A stretch of DNA of 64,000 bases from Athripsodes cinereus (Eukaryota > Arthropoda > Insecta > Trichoptera > Leptoceridae), in NCBI GenBank assembly GCA_947579605.1, contig OX388316.1:17673290-17737289 (forward strand), given 5' to 3'. Below, in pieces: positions 36,607 through 48,720 of this stretch; the stretch's first letter is position 1; every line of letters starts with the position of its first letter. Below the pieces are notes generated by a model that was not told the DNA's origin, searched no databases, and was given only the letters and a program-made list of their open reading frames with translations. A program made the position numbers and the translations under genes.

Positions 36607-37587
36607 AAAAAGATTCCAACTTATTTAGGTACTTTTTAGAAAATGCGTCTCTGAAAAAAAGGTTTCGTACAAAGAGTAGTTCCAATTGTAACTTTGAAAT
36701 AATTTATAGCAATCACCTAATAAATCTTAAGAGATAATAATATATGGATGATGAATATTTCTAAAAACATATTTATTTTTAAAGTTCGTAAAAAAACTGC
36801 ATGATGACTAGCATGTCTTTTTGTAGCTTATAAAGAGTGTTAACAAATTTTATGTTAAAATGAAATAATCTAATGCTTTAAGTAGACGAATTGTCTTCAC
36901 GTTAGTTGAAATTATTATGAAATAATTTCCTATATTTTATATAGATATACATAATATAATGTATGGTTAAAGTTTGTTTCTGTCCAACAAAATAAATTGT
37001 ATACTAATACATATAATGATAAAATTGATGCGCGGAACGAACTCAAATATCAAATTATGAACACATTATTTTTGAAAGAATGTTTGGGATTGTCTTTGGT
37101 CCTTGTAAATATTTTTCCTGTGAAATTAATCATTTCTCACACGATCTGTCTAGGTAATGGGTGCGTTACCGTTTCATACGCTAGGTAATATTGAAATGTT
37201 ATCAATGATTTATGTGGAAAATGGAGAATATTTATGACATTAAAATCGTTGTTTTTTTTAAGCACTCGTAGATTTGAAAAGAATCTAGGTTGTGTCAATG
37301 TTAAATACTCTTCCAAATATCTTATGCTTTTGTTGTGAAGGTGAAATAAAACAAAGGTGGGTATTGAAAAAAAAAAATTTTTTCGCCGTGGGAGGTCTCT
37401 TTGAATATTTACCAATTATAATATTTATATATGAAAAACTATGACAAGCGTTTCTTGCACATTAACAAAGTTAAATTTCGAATGCAATATTGTTAAAGGA
37501 AAATCATGTAGCTTATACTAGGCAAAAAAAATTGTTTTCGCTTAGTTGTATAAGCCGTACTGAAGTCACAAAAATATCCATTCAATC
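36607..37587. other. Gene-less AT-rich stretch
   Basis: The 92-codon minus frame at 37137-37415 has no recognisable motif and spans a poly-A/T slippage region. I do not call it a gene. Confidence 0.45.
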
Positions 37588-37820
37588 ATACCATCACGGC
37601 TTTTTTCACAAATTAGGAAGCCAGTGGAAAATTGCAATTTGATGCAAATTCTGTGTCAATAAAAGTTAAGACATTCGGGATGGATGACAAACCACATCCA
37701 TGATGTTAAATTGCTGAATTGAAAATGTGAAATATATTAATGTGACATTTTGCGAATATATGCCTTTTACGGGACACTCTAAAATTTATATAAAAGAGTG
37801 AAGGACTTTCTCTTCATAAG
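37588..37820 (-). mobile_element. Family S element, left arm of an inverted pair
   Basis: ataccatcacggc, aattaggaagccagtgg, agacattcgggatggatgac, tgccttttacgggacactct and agagtgaaggactttctctt. It faces the plus copy that begins 30 bases further on. Confidence 0.8.
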
Positions 37821-37850
37821 AAACTCTTATGTTTTAATTATATAATTCGT

Positions 37851-38069
37851 TCAGTGGAGCAAAGGATTGGTCCCTCGCTCTTTTTCGTAAATTTTCGATC
37901 GTATGTAAAAGGCAAGCGATTAATTAAGACATTTTACATCTCATATTCATGATGTTTGCTACCCATCCTGATTTTTTATTTTTAGTTTGCGTGTTAATTA
38001 AATGCGGCTGGTCTGTTGGCTATCCCACTTGTGACATGCCGTGATGGTACATATATATGTAGTAGTAAT
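37851..38069 (+). mobile_element. Family S element, right arm of an inverted pair
   Basis: cagtggagcaaaggattggt, ttcgtaaattttcgatc, tgtaaaaggcaagcgatt, gatgtttgctacccatcctg, gcggctggtctgttggctat and gtgacatgccgtgatggtac, ending in a TAG-type tail. Confidence 0.82.
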
Positions 38070-39603
38070 ATATGATATTTTTGTAATACTTATGTAAATG
38101 AGATGAATAAAAAGTGCAAGTTAATGAATGCAACATGCATTTAAATGCAATAAAATAAACAAACGAATGAATAATAATATTTTGTTACGAATGATTAATT
38201 AAAATTTTCTCATTGTTATGCATTTGGTAGTTGATAGTATATAATATATGTACTAATAGTAAGATATGTATTAACAACAATATTGCTGAATGTAAAAGTA
38301 TACGTTTTATAATATTGAAAACAACAATACTGTTAGCTATGTAAATTATTGTACAATGATATAACGATAATAGTTACATATTGGTATTTATTATAAGTAG
38401 GTGGGAATGAATATTTCTTGTTGCAAAAATCAAATAAACAATTATTAACATTTTCCTATTGCAACGCTTGTAATTTTTTTATTACATAGTGCCAGAATGC
38501 TAAAAATAATGCCTATTTATCAGCATCACGGGTACCTTCTCATATTAGTGGATGTCACGGGAATGTCTTTGGGGCGCTAATAACTGGAGTACTGGAACAT
38601 TGAATCCCTTCAGGATAAAAAGGAGCGGCGATGAATTTTAGAGGAGGTCAAGGATGATGACAGGTTGTCGAGCCATTGATGGTGTAATGATTTATTTATT
38701 ATCTTTTTCCATCTAGCAGCTATGATCACGTCTACTTTCTAAGAAGTCCATTGTGAGATAGAAATGATTCATGATTTCTTTGGTTGGTACATTTTGTTGA
38801 AATATTTAACGAAATTTATTCAAATAAAAAATAATTGTGATAGGTAAAGATTTTTTTGCAAATAATAATGTATTTAATTCATTGAATGTAGAAAGCGTTA
38901 TTGTTCACAATTTCCCCAAACGGTGACAATGAATGAATGAATGAATGAATAAACAATTAACCATCGAATTTTTGACGACTTACGAAGACATAAATAAATA
39001 TTTATTAGAAATATTTTTATTGAGCCATAAGTAGGTTCATATTTATTTTATTCTTAAATAATATAATACTATGCATATAATGAATAGCGATGAGATAACA
39101 CTTGAGGTAGCGATTCTACTACTCTACCGTCACTGTGTAAGCATACAGTGTTACTAACATTAACGCCAGTCCTAATCGATATTTATCGAATTATTGAACG
39201 TTTACGGTTATCAGTGTTTGTAAGGATTTCGAATTCTATTCCATTATATATTTCTTGACATCATTTATCTACTTGTAGAAAATGATTTTCACTCTGAATA
39301 ATTTTAAACATTCAATCCACCAAGCTAGTAAAAATCTGATGTTCACAGAACTTTGTTCAATCGTAAGTTAGTATTATTAGTGATACATATTAGTCGTTCA
39401 ATATAAATATGAACACTATAATGGTCATCTCGAAATGTGTAAAGAAAGATGTACTATACAGGATTTTGTTACAAAATTAAGAAAGAAATGTTTTCTTCTA
39501 CTATATATTCTTTATTGAGAGAGTCGTTTTTCATCATATAAGGACATTGTCAATCTCTGAATAACGATTTTTTTCCCATTTCAGTCATATTCTTATAGTG
39601 TTT
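38070..39603. other. Gene-less stretch with (GAAT)n
   Basis: A (GAAT)n microsatellite lies at about 38931-38950. The segment 38520-38690 is locally GC-richer (tttggggcgctaataactgg) and could be an old repeat, but I cannot name it. Confidence 0.45.
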
Positions 39604-39690
39604 AGCATTCAAAATGTGTGACAAACATCATAGCTGACTTTAACAAGTTTAATTCATGAATTTAATTTCCTGCTATTAACAAAATATCCC
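39604..39690 (-). mobile_element. Family S middle fragment, decayed
   Basis: cattcaaaatgtgtgacaaa and catcatagctgactttaa match the family S core gacattcaggatgggtggca and catcgctgaatttaa. Confidence 0.5.
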
Positions 39691-40175
39691 AAAGTATTAT
39701 CCCGGAATTTTATCCAGGAAAAGAACAAGTTAATGAAATCGTAGAAGAAATACTGAATAAACGTATATTGAGAAAGGCGTTAAGCAAAGAATAACTGAGC
39801 TGAGATAATCACTGCTGTACAGTTAGTTCATACACAGGTTGGTGAGTAGTTGCAGCGAGCATAGAATGATTTATTGTTTTATTAATCTGATGCTTTGTTT
39901 TGTATACAAATCAATTAATAATAATAATAAAATCATCTTATATATGAACACACAATACAACACCATAAAAATATTTTCGAGAGAGATATAAAAAAGAAAA
40001 ATATTTTATTTACCGTTTCTGTACTCTTAACATAGTGTTGTGATGATATTGGTTTTTATTTATTTCCATGTACGTTATAAAGTAAAAATTTCTTCATTCA
40101 CCATAACGAGGGTAATCAATAGATGTATCACATGCAATGAACTTTATGCAACATAATTTTGAAACGTAAATAAGG

Positions 40176-40330
40176 GGATGGATAGAAAACATTAATGCTG
40201 ATTGTAAGATGTTCATATTGCCTTATGGGTAAAGTTTTATAAATATCTGATTTTTAAGTGCCATTATTTTTGACAGATTATATTATATTATACTACGTGA
40301 CTAGGAGACTTGTCTATTCCTGAGAGTTTG
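40176..40330 (-). mobile_element. Family S element, strongly decayed
   Basis: ggatggatagaaaac, tgctgattgtaagatgttca, aatatctgatttttaa and gagacttgtctattcc keep the family order at low identity. Confidence 0.45.
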
Positions 40331-42598
40331 TGAAAATAATGAAATGAATGTGTGAGAAAACAAGCAATAAGATCTAAGTCGATTTACAAAATCTTCATAG
40401 AAAAGGCTTGAAAAAATTCAATAGCATTAAAAACAAATGAATTCAAATGTCTTCATGAACAGATCAAAATAACTATCTAGCAAACACTATTCACATTAAT
40501 TAATAAGCATATTGTGTCGTTAAGGCGGAGTACCTAAATCAGCTGTAAGATTGGATTAAATGTTTTATTAATCACATGTTTGTTTGCTATCTTTACAATG
40601 TAGTATTGTAAAGAATAAATATTTTGATAGAAGGTAGATAGTTCAGGTCTAATTTATTTTATGGCAGCATTCAACTAAAAAAATATCATAATAATTACAA
40701 TCACCTACTGTTATGGGAGAAAAATAATGTTGATATTGTGTGTTAAAGTCTGCAACGTGGGGTCATAGTTCTCAGAGGTCGTGGTATGAAATATTATTGT
40801 ATTGACCTACTGTTTGCAGACTCATGTTTATGGGACAACACCATGTACTTCCAAATGAACGGAGTTTTTTTTATTATTGCTGTATTTTTTAGGAATCATT
40901 GTTTTTTTTTCTAATATATGGTACAATATATTTTTTCGATGGTGATTGTTAGCGTGAAATTATTATACGCCTCAAATTCCTTCAGTTTCGAACTCTAGAT
41001 CTCTCCAATAAAAGTCCAAAACTTAGCAATCAGAATATCGACCATCATCTAAATTAAAATTCCCAACACATAATATATGTACTTCTTGAAACCATGTTGA
41101 TTTTTTATATAAATAAAAACATATTGATACTAGATGACCATGGTGTACTGAGCATGAACAATTTCACGGAAATAATATGCTTGTGCTGTGAAGGTGAAGT
41201 AGACCAATCATTATGCAAATTGAATAACTGTTGAGTGATATTTTTATGATTTTCTAATGTAGGTATGAAAAGTCAAGTCAAATACGAAAGCTACTTTCTA
41301 AACTCATAGGAACGATGTTTTGTGATAGAAGGTCTTCTAGCCTGTTGAAAAGTTGAGAAAAAAGTAATATATGACCACAAAAAATATTATTTAAGCCTTG
41401 ATATTTTTTCTTGATTTTTATATTAACTTTGATTGATGCACAAGTGTCAAGAGGATTAAGCAATAATGATTATTATGAAAGTTGTGTAATGGATGGTAAG
41501 TTTAGGTAAGTGTAAGTAAATATAAATATCATGATATTTATCACTGAGGGACGCGTGATTTTAATTCTTAATGTCATTTTTAAAAGAAACATAATATGGA
41601 TTGCTACATAGGGCACATGACTTTCACAGGCCCCTCATTTTATCATATTATTTAAATCAAAATAATACTCACATCAAAGTTTTTGACATATCATTAGCAA
41701 TTACACATAGCAGCAAAATGACAAATAACCTACATTAAACAAAAAAGATTTTTCTTTGTACTTCCTCTTACACTAGATTATGGTATGCATTTTTTTTTAA
41801 GATGAATATGAATATGAAATAAGTACAAATACATTCCAAGCATCTTTGCGCTAAGCAATATTTGTAACGGTGGTTGTTTTGTGATTATAATGTTCAAGTG
41901 CTTTTTCATATTTTGTTGATCTTTGCATTTTTTTACATTCTTTGATCACCTATTTTTGATGCAATTTGTATACGTATAGAGTATTCAGGTATATTTTTGG
42001 ATTTCGTTACTTCTGGAGTTTTTTTATAGCCTAATATAGATTTTGAAAGCAGATACATTTCCGGAATTTATTATTCCTATTTAATAGTTTTTTTTTTCAA
42101 GTAGGACAGTTGCAAGAATATAAATATGAAAATGATAAATTATTTTAGATTTTTTGTCAAAAAATAGTGTTAACTATGAGATGCGTTACTTGTCATTATT
42201 TGTCCTAATTTCATGGTCTAAATAACACATAAAAATAATATATTATAAACTCTATTACGGCGCTAACACATATATGTAATATTGTTACATCGGATATATT
42301 ATGGTGTGAATTTTCACATTTTCATAACACTTGTAACATACTGTGTAACAAAGGTAGATTGCTACCTATGACCTGTTATTTTACTCGATAAATAAATAAT
42401 AAGTATTGCGGTAAACTAGTAGCGGTAACATAATACATATTATGTTATTGTATCGGATATGATAAAGGTAATAGTAGATATAAAATAACACGAACAATAT
42501 AATTACACACGTGATAATCGCAAGTTATGAAAAAATATGATTAATATGTTATATTTTCTAGTGTAACTTTGTGGAAATGTATTAGAAAAGATTATTAT
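40331..42598. other. Gene-less AT-rich stretch
   Basis: 2.3 kb of very AT-rich DNA with T homopolymers (for example near 40867, 40903 and 42086). No frame, repeat or RNA gene recognised. Confidence 0.45.
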
Positions 42599-42599
42599 A

Positions 42600-42797
42600 A
42601 AAATTAAAAACACTGTTTTATTTCACTATGAGAATTGTTTAATCGTTACAACGTTTTCAACTACAATCTAGTCATCTTCAGTAACAATACAATACAAATA
42701 TTTTGTTGTTTCTTAAGATGACTACATTTTAGTTGAAAACGTTATAACGATAAAACGATTCTCATAGTAGAATAAAACAGTGTTTTTAATAATTTTT
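42600..42797. mobile_element. Fold-back element, about 80-bp inverted arms
   Basis: The left arm (42600-42684) begins aaaattaaaaacactgtttt and continues with cactatgagaattgtttaat, cgttacaacgttttcaacta and agtcatctt. The right arm (42706-42797) is its inverse with a few substitutions and small indels. The spacer is about 20 bases. No target duplication is clear. It could be a MITE of unknown superfamily. Confidence 0.85.
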
Positions 42798-42944
42798 CAT
42801 TTCGATTGTTATTTTTAATCAATAAAATTAAGATGAAGGTGTTTATATAAGATAATTATTTATTTTAGTTATCAAAACTGATTAGTACAGTAGCAGTTAC
42901 CTACTTATAGATAAGTTTTCAAGTCGACTTCAAAAGGCAAGTAT

Positions 42945-43075
42945 TTATTTTTTTATTCATTGTTTTTTATACGTTGATCACAATACAGATCAAATTTATA
43001 GAGAAATGCATTTAAATAAAATACAATCAATATACTGAAGACGATTCTATCGTAAAGGCGCAATCTCTTCCCATT
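42945..43075 (-). mobile_element. LINE 3' end, relic (pair of 2701-2830)
   Basis: tttatttttttattcattg, then cgttgatcacaatacagatc, then tttatagagaaatgcattta and cgcaatctctt. Same blocks and orientation as at 2701. Confidence 0.5.
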
Positions 43076-43167
43076 GACCCAAATTCCTAAACATCCTAAT
43101 TCCAAAAACATTACCATCAATACTTAACATTTTCACTAGAGTGATTAGTTATACCATTCATTTTTAT

Positions 43168-43245
43168 TAGCACAGAGAGGACAGCTTGCATTTTCATAAT
43201 ATGTTGTAAGTTTATTGGCTATCTCACATTATGAGATAAGTTTTG
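43168..43245 (+). mobile_element. Family S fragment, tail half
   Basis: tagcacagagaggacagctt, gcattttcataatatg and ttggctatctcacattatga. The last bases of the tail are lost. Confidence 0.6.
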
Positions 43246-44224
43246 TGTGTATCGTCTGATTATAATTTAATATCGCAAGTAAAATCAATTCGATTCACTG
43301 TATTTTATAATAAATCCTTTTCTTCAAATAATTTATGAAATACATTAAAACGTAAATAGATAAACATAGCCCATATAACTAGCGCAGGGTAGTTTGGAGA
43401 TATTGCAATACTGATACAGAAATAATCTTAATATTTGCGTTTTAGCAGGAAAACTTGCCTATTTCAATTCCTTGAATTGTATTTCATAGATATGTTTTCC
43501 TACTAAAAATTTAGTAATAATGTAATCTAATAAAGATTTCCAGTTCATAACAAAATATAATTTCTTTCTCTTAACTAAATTATGTTAATTTTATTTGACC
43601 GTAGATAAATGTTGTTCGGGTAAAGGGAATGTCTTGTTTACTTTTCAAGGTAAACCACAGGATTGAAATCCAAGGTCTAGAGCATATAATGTAAAGGAGA
43701 AGAATAAAATTATAATAATTAAATCTTCTCTTAATTATTTTATTTATCAAAAAATTAAATCAATGTGTAGTATCTTTATCTGTATTAGCACTAATTACTT
43801 ATTTAGGCAATTTATATCTTATGTTGATTGTAAGTGTCGGCCGTAGGTATATCTAGCGTAGTAGAAATTATTTCAACGTCTTAGGAGCGAAACCCATGTT
43901 ATCATGCATGGTATTCATGGGCGTAATGACATTGTATTATTTATCATACGTTGTTTGGCGTTTTTTGATAAAATACAAAAATATGTTGATTTATTGTATG
44001 ATTACGTACTTATTATGACTATTATAAACATATATTACCTTCAGAATATCATATCGTAATGAACTACTGAATGATTTAGGCATGGGTAATAATGTAATTT
44101 ATGTAAGTAATTAATTAATTTTTAAAGTATAATTTTATGATCAATTCATAAAGTGTGTTGATAAAAATAAATAAACAATAAACTGGCAATAAAACACCTT
44201 CAATGTTTTGAGAGATGAGTTTAT
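43246..44224. other. Gene-less AT-rich stretch
   Basis: Nothing recognised. Confidence 0.45.
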
Positions 44225-44345
44225 TGTTTTTTTTTCATTACAAAATACACGTATGGTTTACTGGAAGACATTGCCTCAAGGCAAAATGTGCGCCTTTTGT
44301 AATATTTATATTTGACAATAAAGTGTTTATTATTAATATTATGAA
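44225..44345 (+). mobile_element. LINE 3' UTR-like end
   Basis: gaagacattgcctcaaggca, then atgtgcgccttttgtaatat and gacaataaagtgtttatt. The 50100-50393 copy has the same layout: a short stem gcca(n)tggc or gcct(n)aggc, cgccttttgta, and an AATAAAGTTTATT polyadenylation region. Confidence 0.65.
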
Positions 44346-44454
44346 AATGTTGGAATAAGATTTAGAAATAAATTATTACAGTTTATAACTAAATCATATT
44401 GATATTCATAGTCACTTAATGATTAAAAAGAACAGGAGAGAGCAGAATTTGGCA

Positions 44455-44550
44455 AGAGCGGATGTTAAAGACATGTGTTTAAAGACTTGATTTGGAGTAG
44501 TCAGATGTTCTGGAAGTAACAATAGAAAGAGATATCTGCGAGAAATAGAC
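44455..44550 (+). pseudogene. Unassigned coding relic, CVERL family (copy 2)
   Basis: The plus frame reads MLKTCV, stop, RLDLE, stop, SDVLEVTIERDICEK. It aligns with 29121-29230 and with the minus strand of 60611-60795. Confidence 0.5.
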
Positions 44551-45327
44551 AAGTAGAAAAAATATATGATACTAGTGGATTGTCATTAACAAAAAATGAA
44601 ATCATTTAAAAGTTTAGTAGAATCTTAATACAAAATATTAGATTGGTATTTACAACGGTTTTGTAATAGTTTTATTGTTAAACTAAATACAATAAATTTA
44701 CAATTAAGTATCACTGCAATAACTAACAAATTATTGAATTAACTGAATGTAATCAAGTAGGCTATTATAAGATATTGGTGAATCGTGTAGAATAATACCT
44801 AAAATTATATTGTTACAATAACATTTACATCTTCAATAATAAGAAGAACAATAACAAATTAGATGTCATTACAACATTAAGGCTATTCACACGAGATGTA
44901 CAAATAACAAAATATATACCGACTAATGAAACGTATGTTCTTTATGTTACTACTAACTAGCTTAAAACTTGCGTTAATCCAGGAAATGCTAAACATAAAA
45001 TTTCATCAATCTGATTTTCGGGACCACGGATTATACTCATATCGCATCATCGTGGAATAATTTTGAAGGGGCCTATATGTAGCAGTTGAAAGACGAAGGC
45101 TAACGAGAAATCAGAAACGGTACTCCCAGAAATGGAAGAAACTTCATTCAGAAATATAAATCTATGACATATTTAAAAAAAAGTTGAATTAACAAATCTG
45201 GCGTACGCCGCGCCGTTAAAGGAAATTGAAACATAGAAAGTTTTGACAAAACCTGGAAAATGATTAGTCCAGTTGCATATTTCAATTTAGAAATTGTCTC
45301 ACTGAAATTGTAAAATATGGAAGAAAA
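44551..45327. other. Gene-less stretch
   Basis: A GC-rich patch ggcgtacgccgcgccgttaa at about 45200 is out of character. No family was recognised. Confidence 0.45.
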
Positions 45328-45462
45328 CGCAATTGGTTTTAATTTAACTATATATTTAATTGTATAGTGACGTTTCGACTTACAAAGTCATTATCAAACA
45401 CTTTGTAAGTCGAAACCAGGTCACTATTTAGTTAAATATAGAATAAAACAAAAAACAATTGT
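45328..45462. mobile_element. Fold-back hairpin element, about 60-bp arms
   Basis: The left arm ends gtttcgacttacaaagt and the right arm begins actttgtaagtcgaaac, with an 11-base loop (cattatcaaac). The outer parts, caattggttttaatttaact and its imperfect inverse agttaaatatagaataaaac followed by aaaaaacaattg, extend the pairing. No coding capacity. Confidence 0.88.
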
Positions 45463-45789
45463 GTTTTTTTTCATATATAAATATGGTTATTTACGAAATG
45501 AGCGTCAACTCGATCAATAAAATTGTAATGTTTTGATCCATGAAAAATATTTACACTATTTTACCAAAAAAGATGAGAGAGATTTAAGAGGGCATTAATC
45601 TTACTTCTACTTGTCTGTTAAAGGAGTTTATAGAGGAAATAAAAACATACATATTAACGAACGAATTCAAATATTTATTAGATTTTATCATGATGTTATA
45701 GTTCTTTTTTGTTCATTAATATTCCGTGTCATATCATGTTGTAACTAGTGGTTACTTCCCATACTGTGATTAAATTAGCTCATACATAT

Positions 45790-45819
45790 CGTCCCTCGTC
45801 TGACTAACTGTCGTAACTG
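45790..45819. repeat. Left terminal inverted repeat of the 2.6-kb DNA transposon
   Basis: The 30-bp arm starts cgtccctcgtctgactaact and ends gtcgtaactg. It pairs with 48371-48400 at 29 of 30 positions. Confidence 0.93.
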
Positions 45820-46193
45820 ACTTTTTTGGCAAAATTGAGTTATGACCGCCACCATGTATTGTGATTTGATACGCATGTTCTCACCGAAGATCACAGCTGT
45901 AGCTGCTGCCATTATCCTGGAACAGCTTTCTGATTTGTTGTCGTATCTACGAATTAATCAAAATAATATCTTACTAACGGACGTAAGTGCAGATACTACA
46001 GTTAGTGTGATTTTTTATAAATGAAAAACATATCCAATGTAGGTCCTATCTTGAAATACGATACTTAGTATAGACATTAACTGGGAATAACTTTTTATTT
46101 ATTTTCACATAGGATAGTATTTTTCTTTGTTGGAATCATTTTAGTAGAAATTCTCAATATCCCGATCATAATTTAAGTACTGAAAGAATTAAT

Positions 46194-47891
46194 ATGTCAA
46201 ATATTTACGAAGTGCAGCCACAAGATTTTGAAGTTGACGGCTCACTGAGGGAAATACTAAGAAAAAAATCTTCTAAAGTCAATAAAAATAAATAAAAATA
46301 AACAACTAAAAGATCACAGAATGGAGTATATGACCCAAGTATCCAAAAATATTGTTGCATAGTGAATACTAAAACCTGCGTGAAACATTGAAATTTGTTA
46401 GGCAGCATCTCGTCAATGTTTTCTTTTCAACGAATATACTCCCGAAATAATTTGAGAAAATTTTCGGAGTCTTGAAGAAATTTTACAATTTATTATCATC
46501 ATCTGCTAGACGGACATCAGATATGCCGGGCATTTTTTTAAAATACATAAGTGTTGGAAAAAAAACGGTTGAAACAGCTATCGATAGTTACTTCGGCGAG
46601 GATTTTAGATAAAGAAAATCGAGGCGATCGAAAAGCTTTTTACATTGATCTGAGAATGAGTCGCAATATTGAGGAACAAATTGAGAGATTTCCAAAAGTT
46701 GAGTCTCACTATTGTCGTGAAAAGACGACATGAAAATACTTGCATAGTGACTTGACATTGAGAAACATGTACGCTATGTTTCTGGATACTTTGAAAAACA
46801 ATACTGAAAAACTAGGTTTTGTATCATACAGAAGAGTTTTAATATAAAAAAAAACCTGTCTTTCCATCTACCGAAAAAGGATCAGTGTAGCTTGTGAACG
46901 ACATATTGCGAAAGCTCAGAAGATGTTAAAACTAAATTGAAAAATCAATATCTTAAGCATGAAAATGAAAAAAATACTTGTTCGTCCTGCTAGAATGGTT
47001 GGCAAAACAAAAGCTCAGCAAGATTCTATAACACAGTGTGCTACGTTTGATATGCAGCAATTATCAACTTACCAATCAGCAATGTAAGGGCAGTTTTCTA
47101 TAAAAGACGTTTATTAGTATATAACTTCACAATATACGATATACCTTCTGGTGAGTGCTATCGTTATACGTGGCATGAAGGTGCAAGCAAGAAGGGTTCC
47201 TCTAAAATTTAATCTGCGTTTTTTCTTTTCTGAATATGTACTCGTATGATGAAAAATGTTATAAAAAGTATATTTATTTGCCGACTGCTGTTGCGGTTAA
47301 AACAATAATTCAATAATCGCTTCTACCTTAATTTACTTTATAAATAATTCAAGAAATAATAATGAAATAAAATAACGTATCTGTTCCATGTCACGGACAA
47401 AGTGAAGGCGATTCGGTACACAGTGCTATTAACTATGCGCTTAAGAAAAGTGGTAATATCTTTGTTCCTAGTCAATTACTTCCTGTTTTCAAATTAGCAG
47501 GTAGAAACAAACCTTACATCGTTACACCCCTCAACTGTTCAGATTTTTTGGATTTTAAGAAATTATCCATTGAGCTACGTCTTCTTTCCCTTCGAATGAC
47601 GACACAGGGCTAAATGTAAACTGAACGGAGATGACGTAATTTTCAGTAGAAAAACACAGTCTTACTAAGTTTTCTTTTAAAACTAGTGATGGCGAAACAA
47701 ATTATCGTTCAATATACTTGAAACGACAAGTATTTAACATAATATTGCATAACGAGATTTCTCAACTCAAATCCACTCCATCTAAAATTTCCCAGGCAAA
47801 ATCTGCTGACTCGATGTCTTTGACTACTGGCGATACACCGATGATAAGATTACTCAAGCACGCTGAGTTTTATAAGTACCTCCATCACTAA
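46194..47891 (+). pseudogene. Transposase-like gene, degraded by stops and frameshifts
   Basis: From an ATG at 46194 (MSNIYEVQPQDFEVDG) the coding trace runs about 565 codons to TAA at 47889-47891. Several stops (for example near 46295-46305 and the TGA at 46731) and at least four phase changes interrupt it. Recognisable blocks in order: IERFPKVESHYCREKTT (46680-46730), YLHSDLTLRNMYAMFL (46737-46784), LPKKDQCSL and CERHIAKAQKML (46868-46930), TFDMQQLST (47043-47070) and FYKRRLLVYNFTIYD (47092-47136). Then come RYTWHEGASKKGS, HVSCHGQSEGDSVHSAIN (from about 47387), IFVPSQLLPVFKLAGRNKPY and SDFLDFKKL, and finally LLKHAEFYKYLHH. These blocks match a family of uncharacterised insect and cnidarian proteins that I remember as transposase-like, with a Cys-rich block and DDE-type layout. 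The exact catalytic residues cannot be assigned with confidence; FDMQQ and the HGQ(S/N)EGD block are candidates. It is not functional here. Confidence 0.8.
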
Positions 47892-48370
47892 ATTCGTTGT
47901 TTTGAAAATAATCACGAAATTTTATTTATTAACATCTGATGATGAGGATGAGAATTCTCGAACACCATAATCTGCATAATAATTTATTTTTTAGTGATTT
48001 ACTATCATTTTATTTCCCATAAAACTGCTCTTATTACAGTGTAAACACTCTTGTTAATTAATATACTTTCTTAAATGATAAAATCGTTTTATTTTCACCT
48101 TTGACTCTTAAAATAGTTAAGTCCTATCTGAGCATAACTAAATATGGCCATGGGAAAAAAGTCTCACAAAGGGTCCTATCTACTTTGACGGTGCATAAAA
48201 ATAAATCCAATATACTTATGGAAATTTAATTATCACAAAAATAATTCAGAGATTCATAAAAATACAAATAAAATAATAAAATACATTTAGACTCTTTCGT
48301 TTAGCTGGGAGAGACGAAACTATGCACGCCAAAACACTAAAAATGCTCTCCTGAACAATTTACATTTTAC

Positions 48371-48400
48371 CAGTTACGACAGTTAGTCAGATGAGGGACG
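48371..48400. repeat. Right terminal inverted repeat of the 2.6-kb DNA transposon
   Basis: cagttacgacagttagtcag followed by atgagggacg, the inverse of 45790-45819 with a single mismatch. Confidence 0.93.
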
Positions 48401-48575
48401 ATATAAAACTACCTATAAACCCAAACCATAATTGAAGATTACACCAATACAATACAGTTCATACTTTTGTATGTTTAATTATTTATTGTTTTGGGTATAA
48501 AAAAATGATATTGATGCAAAAATGTCGAAAGAATGGTCACATTTTTTTTAAACATTTTATGCAAATAATTATTTT

Positions 48576-48720
48576 CACACTTTTTCTGTAAGTTTTTCAG
48601 TGTTCTGTAAAAGGCAGATGTTTGTAAAATATCATAATTAGACATTTATAATCTTCAATTCAGCGATGAGGTGTGTCACTCATAGGAAAACTTGCATATG
48701 CAGTTAATTTGCTGATTGAA
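48576..48720 (+). mobile_element. Family S element, head and middle
   Basis: cactttttctgtaagttttt, gtgttctgtaaaaggcagat, cttcaattcagcgatgaggt, gtgtcactcatagg and cttgcatatgcagttaattt. The tail is deleted. Confidence 0.75.

Larger units (their letters stand above)
45790..48400 (+). mobile_element. DNA transposon with decayed transposase-like gene, 2611 bp
   Basis: The 30-bp terminal inverted repeats differ at one base. The element is flanked by ATAT on both sides (45786-45789 and 48401-48404), compatible with a 4-bp target duplication, although ATAT is itself palindromic so the exact end could shift by a base or two. The internal gene (46194-47891) runs left to right with about 400 bases before it and 480 after it. 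A 4-bp duplication and a protein of this size would fit a Sola-type element; this is an inference without a search. The ends are far better conserved than the gene, so non-autonomous relatives may exist elsewhere. Confidence 0.85.

Noticed and set aside
45842..46024. 60-codon frame just inside the transposon
   Set aside because: It is located between the left inverted repeat and the transposase trace. No motif; it could be a decayed 5' region but cannot be supported as a gene.
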